Of a stretch of 64,000 bases of DNA, positions 63,536 through 64,000 are shown one piece after another. Within the stretch, counting starts at the first letter, position 1, and the number at the start of each line of letters is the position of its first letter. The DNA lies in NCBI RefSeq assembly GCF_000611675.1, contig NZ_JATV01000001.1, forward strand, positions 186,001 through 250,000, read 5' to 3'. The translations under genes were made by a program, and so were the position numbers. The notes below the pieces were generated by a model. That model made no database searches. It saw nothing but the letters and a program-made list of their open reading frames with translations, and was not told the origin of the DNA. Source of the DNA: Flavobacterium succinicans LMG 10402 (GTDB lineage Bacteria; Bacteroidota; Bacteroidia; Flavobacteriales; Flavobacteriaceae).

Positions 63536-64000
63536 ATGAAAAATTTGAAAGTGATAGCATTTGATGCTGATGATACGCTTTGGGGCAATGAAATGTATTT
63601 TGACGAAACCGAAAAAAAATTCTGTGGTTTGATGGAAGATTATCTTTCGCATCAAGGAATTTCATCCGAATTGTTTCAAATAGAGATTGCGAATTTAAAA
63701 CTCTACGGCTATGGTATCAAAGGCTATATTCTATCGATGATTGAGGCGGCTATGAAAATTTCAAACAATACAATCTCTATTGAAGCGATTGAAAAAATCG
63801 TACAATACGGAAAAGATTTATTAGAAAAACCTGTCGATTTGCTTGACGGCGTTACTGAAACCTTAGAAGCGTTGAGCGGAAAATATAAATTAGTAGTTGC
63901 TACCAAAGGTGATTTATTAGACCAAAGACGAAAATTACATAATTCAGGTTTAGGTCCTTATTTTCATCATATAGAAGTGATGTCAGACAAACAAGATATC
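63536..64000 (+). CDS. HAD-superfamily hydrolase, N-terminal part
   Basis: The gene runs off the right edge after about 155 codons. HAD motif I is in VIAFDADDTLWGNE, and motif II-like LVVATKGDLLDQRR is near residue 120. A helical cap lies between them. It is probably a phosphatase; the substrate is unknown. A -7 box TAAATTTG is at 63511-63518, 17 bp before the ATG. Confidence 0.82.
   Translation, partial: MKNLKVIAFDADDTLWGNEMYFDETEKKFCGLMEDYLSHQGISSELFQIEIANLKLYGYGIKGYILSMIEAAMKISNNTISIEAIEKIVQYGKDLLEKPVDLLDGVTETLEALSGKYKLVVATKGDLLDQRRKLHNSGLGPYFHHIEVMSDKQDI

Overview
The window looks like chromosome of a Flavobacterium-type member of the Bacteroidota. It is AT-rich, the protein families are typical of that group (NuoA-G order, SucA/SucB, a MurF-Alr fusion, PorT-type barrels, RteC, DUF4369-TlpA), and many genes carry the phylum's -7 promoter box TAnnTTTG with a TTG/TTTG about 19-21 bp upstream. 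These calls come from reading the sequence and family knowledge only; no searches were run.

Layout. 1-5.3 kb (minus strand): the start of a respiratory complex I operon (nuoA to nuoF, with the first codons of nuoG at the edge) and a cold-shock gene. 5.4-8.9 kb: aspS, a TlpA-like thiol-disulfide oxidoreductase and a small MORN-like secreted protein. 9.2-16.1 kb (minus): yceI, tetR, outer-membrane factor, adaptor and RND pump genes, probably one efflux operon. 16.2-22.6 kb: a polyprenyl diphosphate synthase and the 2-oxoglutarate dehydrogenase genes sucA-sucB. 22.6-27.7 kb: an AlbA_2/ATPase-type regulator, a retropepsin-like protease, TatD nuclease, acyltransferase and asparaginase. A tRNA-Ser(GGA) follows at 27.8 kb.

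27,877-53,536 is an integrated island of about 25.7 kb. An 18-bp copy of the tRNA-Ser 3' end flanks it, and its tyrosine integrase lies next to the left junction. Inside are: RteC and an excisionase-like HTH protein; a helicase-loader pair; a three-gene CBASS anti-phage operon (NUDIX effector, CD-NTase, E2-like protein); a type I restriction-modification locus with an extra half-size hsdS, a DUF3800 gene and a putative BECR-fold nuclease; a YgjP-like peptidase; a 1567-residue protein joining an IF-2 N-terminal-like domain, OB/S1-like segments and a Schlafen-type AlbA_2 domain; a palindrome-rich non-coding stretch of about 0.9 kb; and a four-gene minus-strand cassette resembling a phage lysis module. 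No relaxase or conjugation genes are visible, so it is better described as a defence island or satellite-like element than a complete ICE.

Two minus-strand intervals in the island have a good promoter and a good intrinsic terminator but no ORF: 32.68-32.83 kb, divergent from CBASS, and 39.98-40.07 kb, just upstream of hsdR. Both are candidate small RNAs, and the first folds as a chain of hairpins. With the IF2_N/AlbA_2 protein and the nuclease-like gene inside the hsd locus, they are the best candidates here for undescribed biology.

53.6-64 kb returns to ordinary chromosome: a PagL-like deacylase, lipoprotein, radical SAM protein, outer-membrane barrel, PAP2-like membrane protein, murF-alr, mscL, asd, a lipoprotein hydrolase and the start of a HAD hydrolase.
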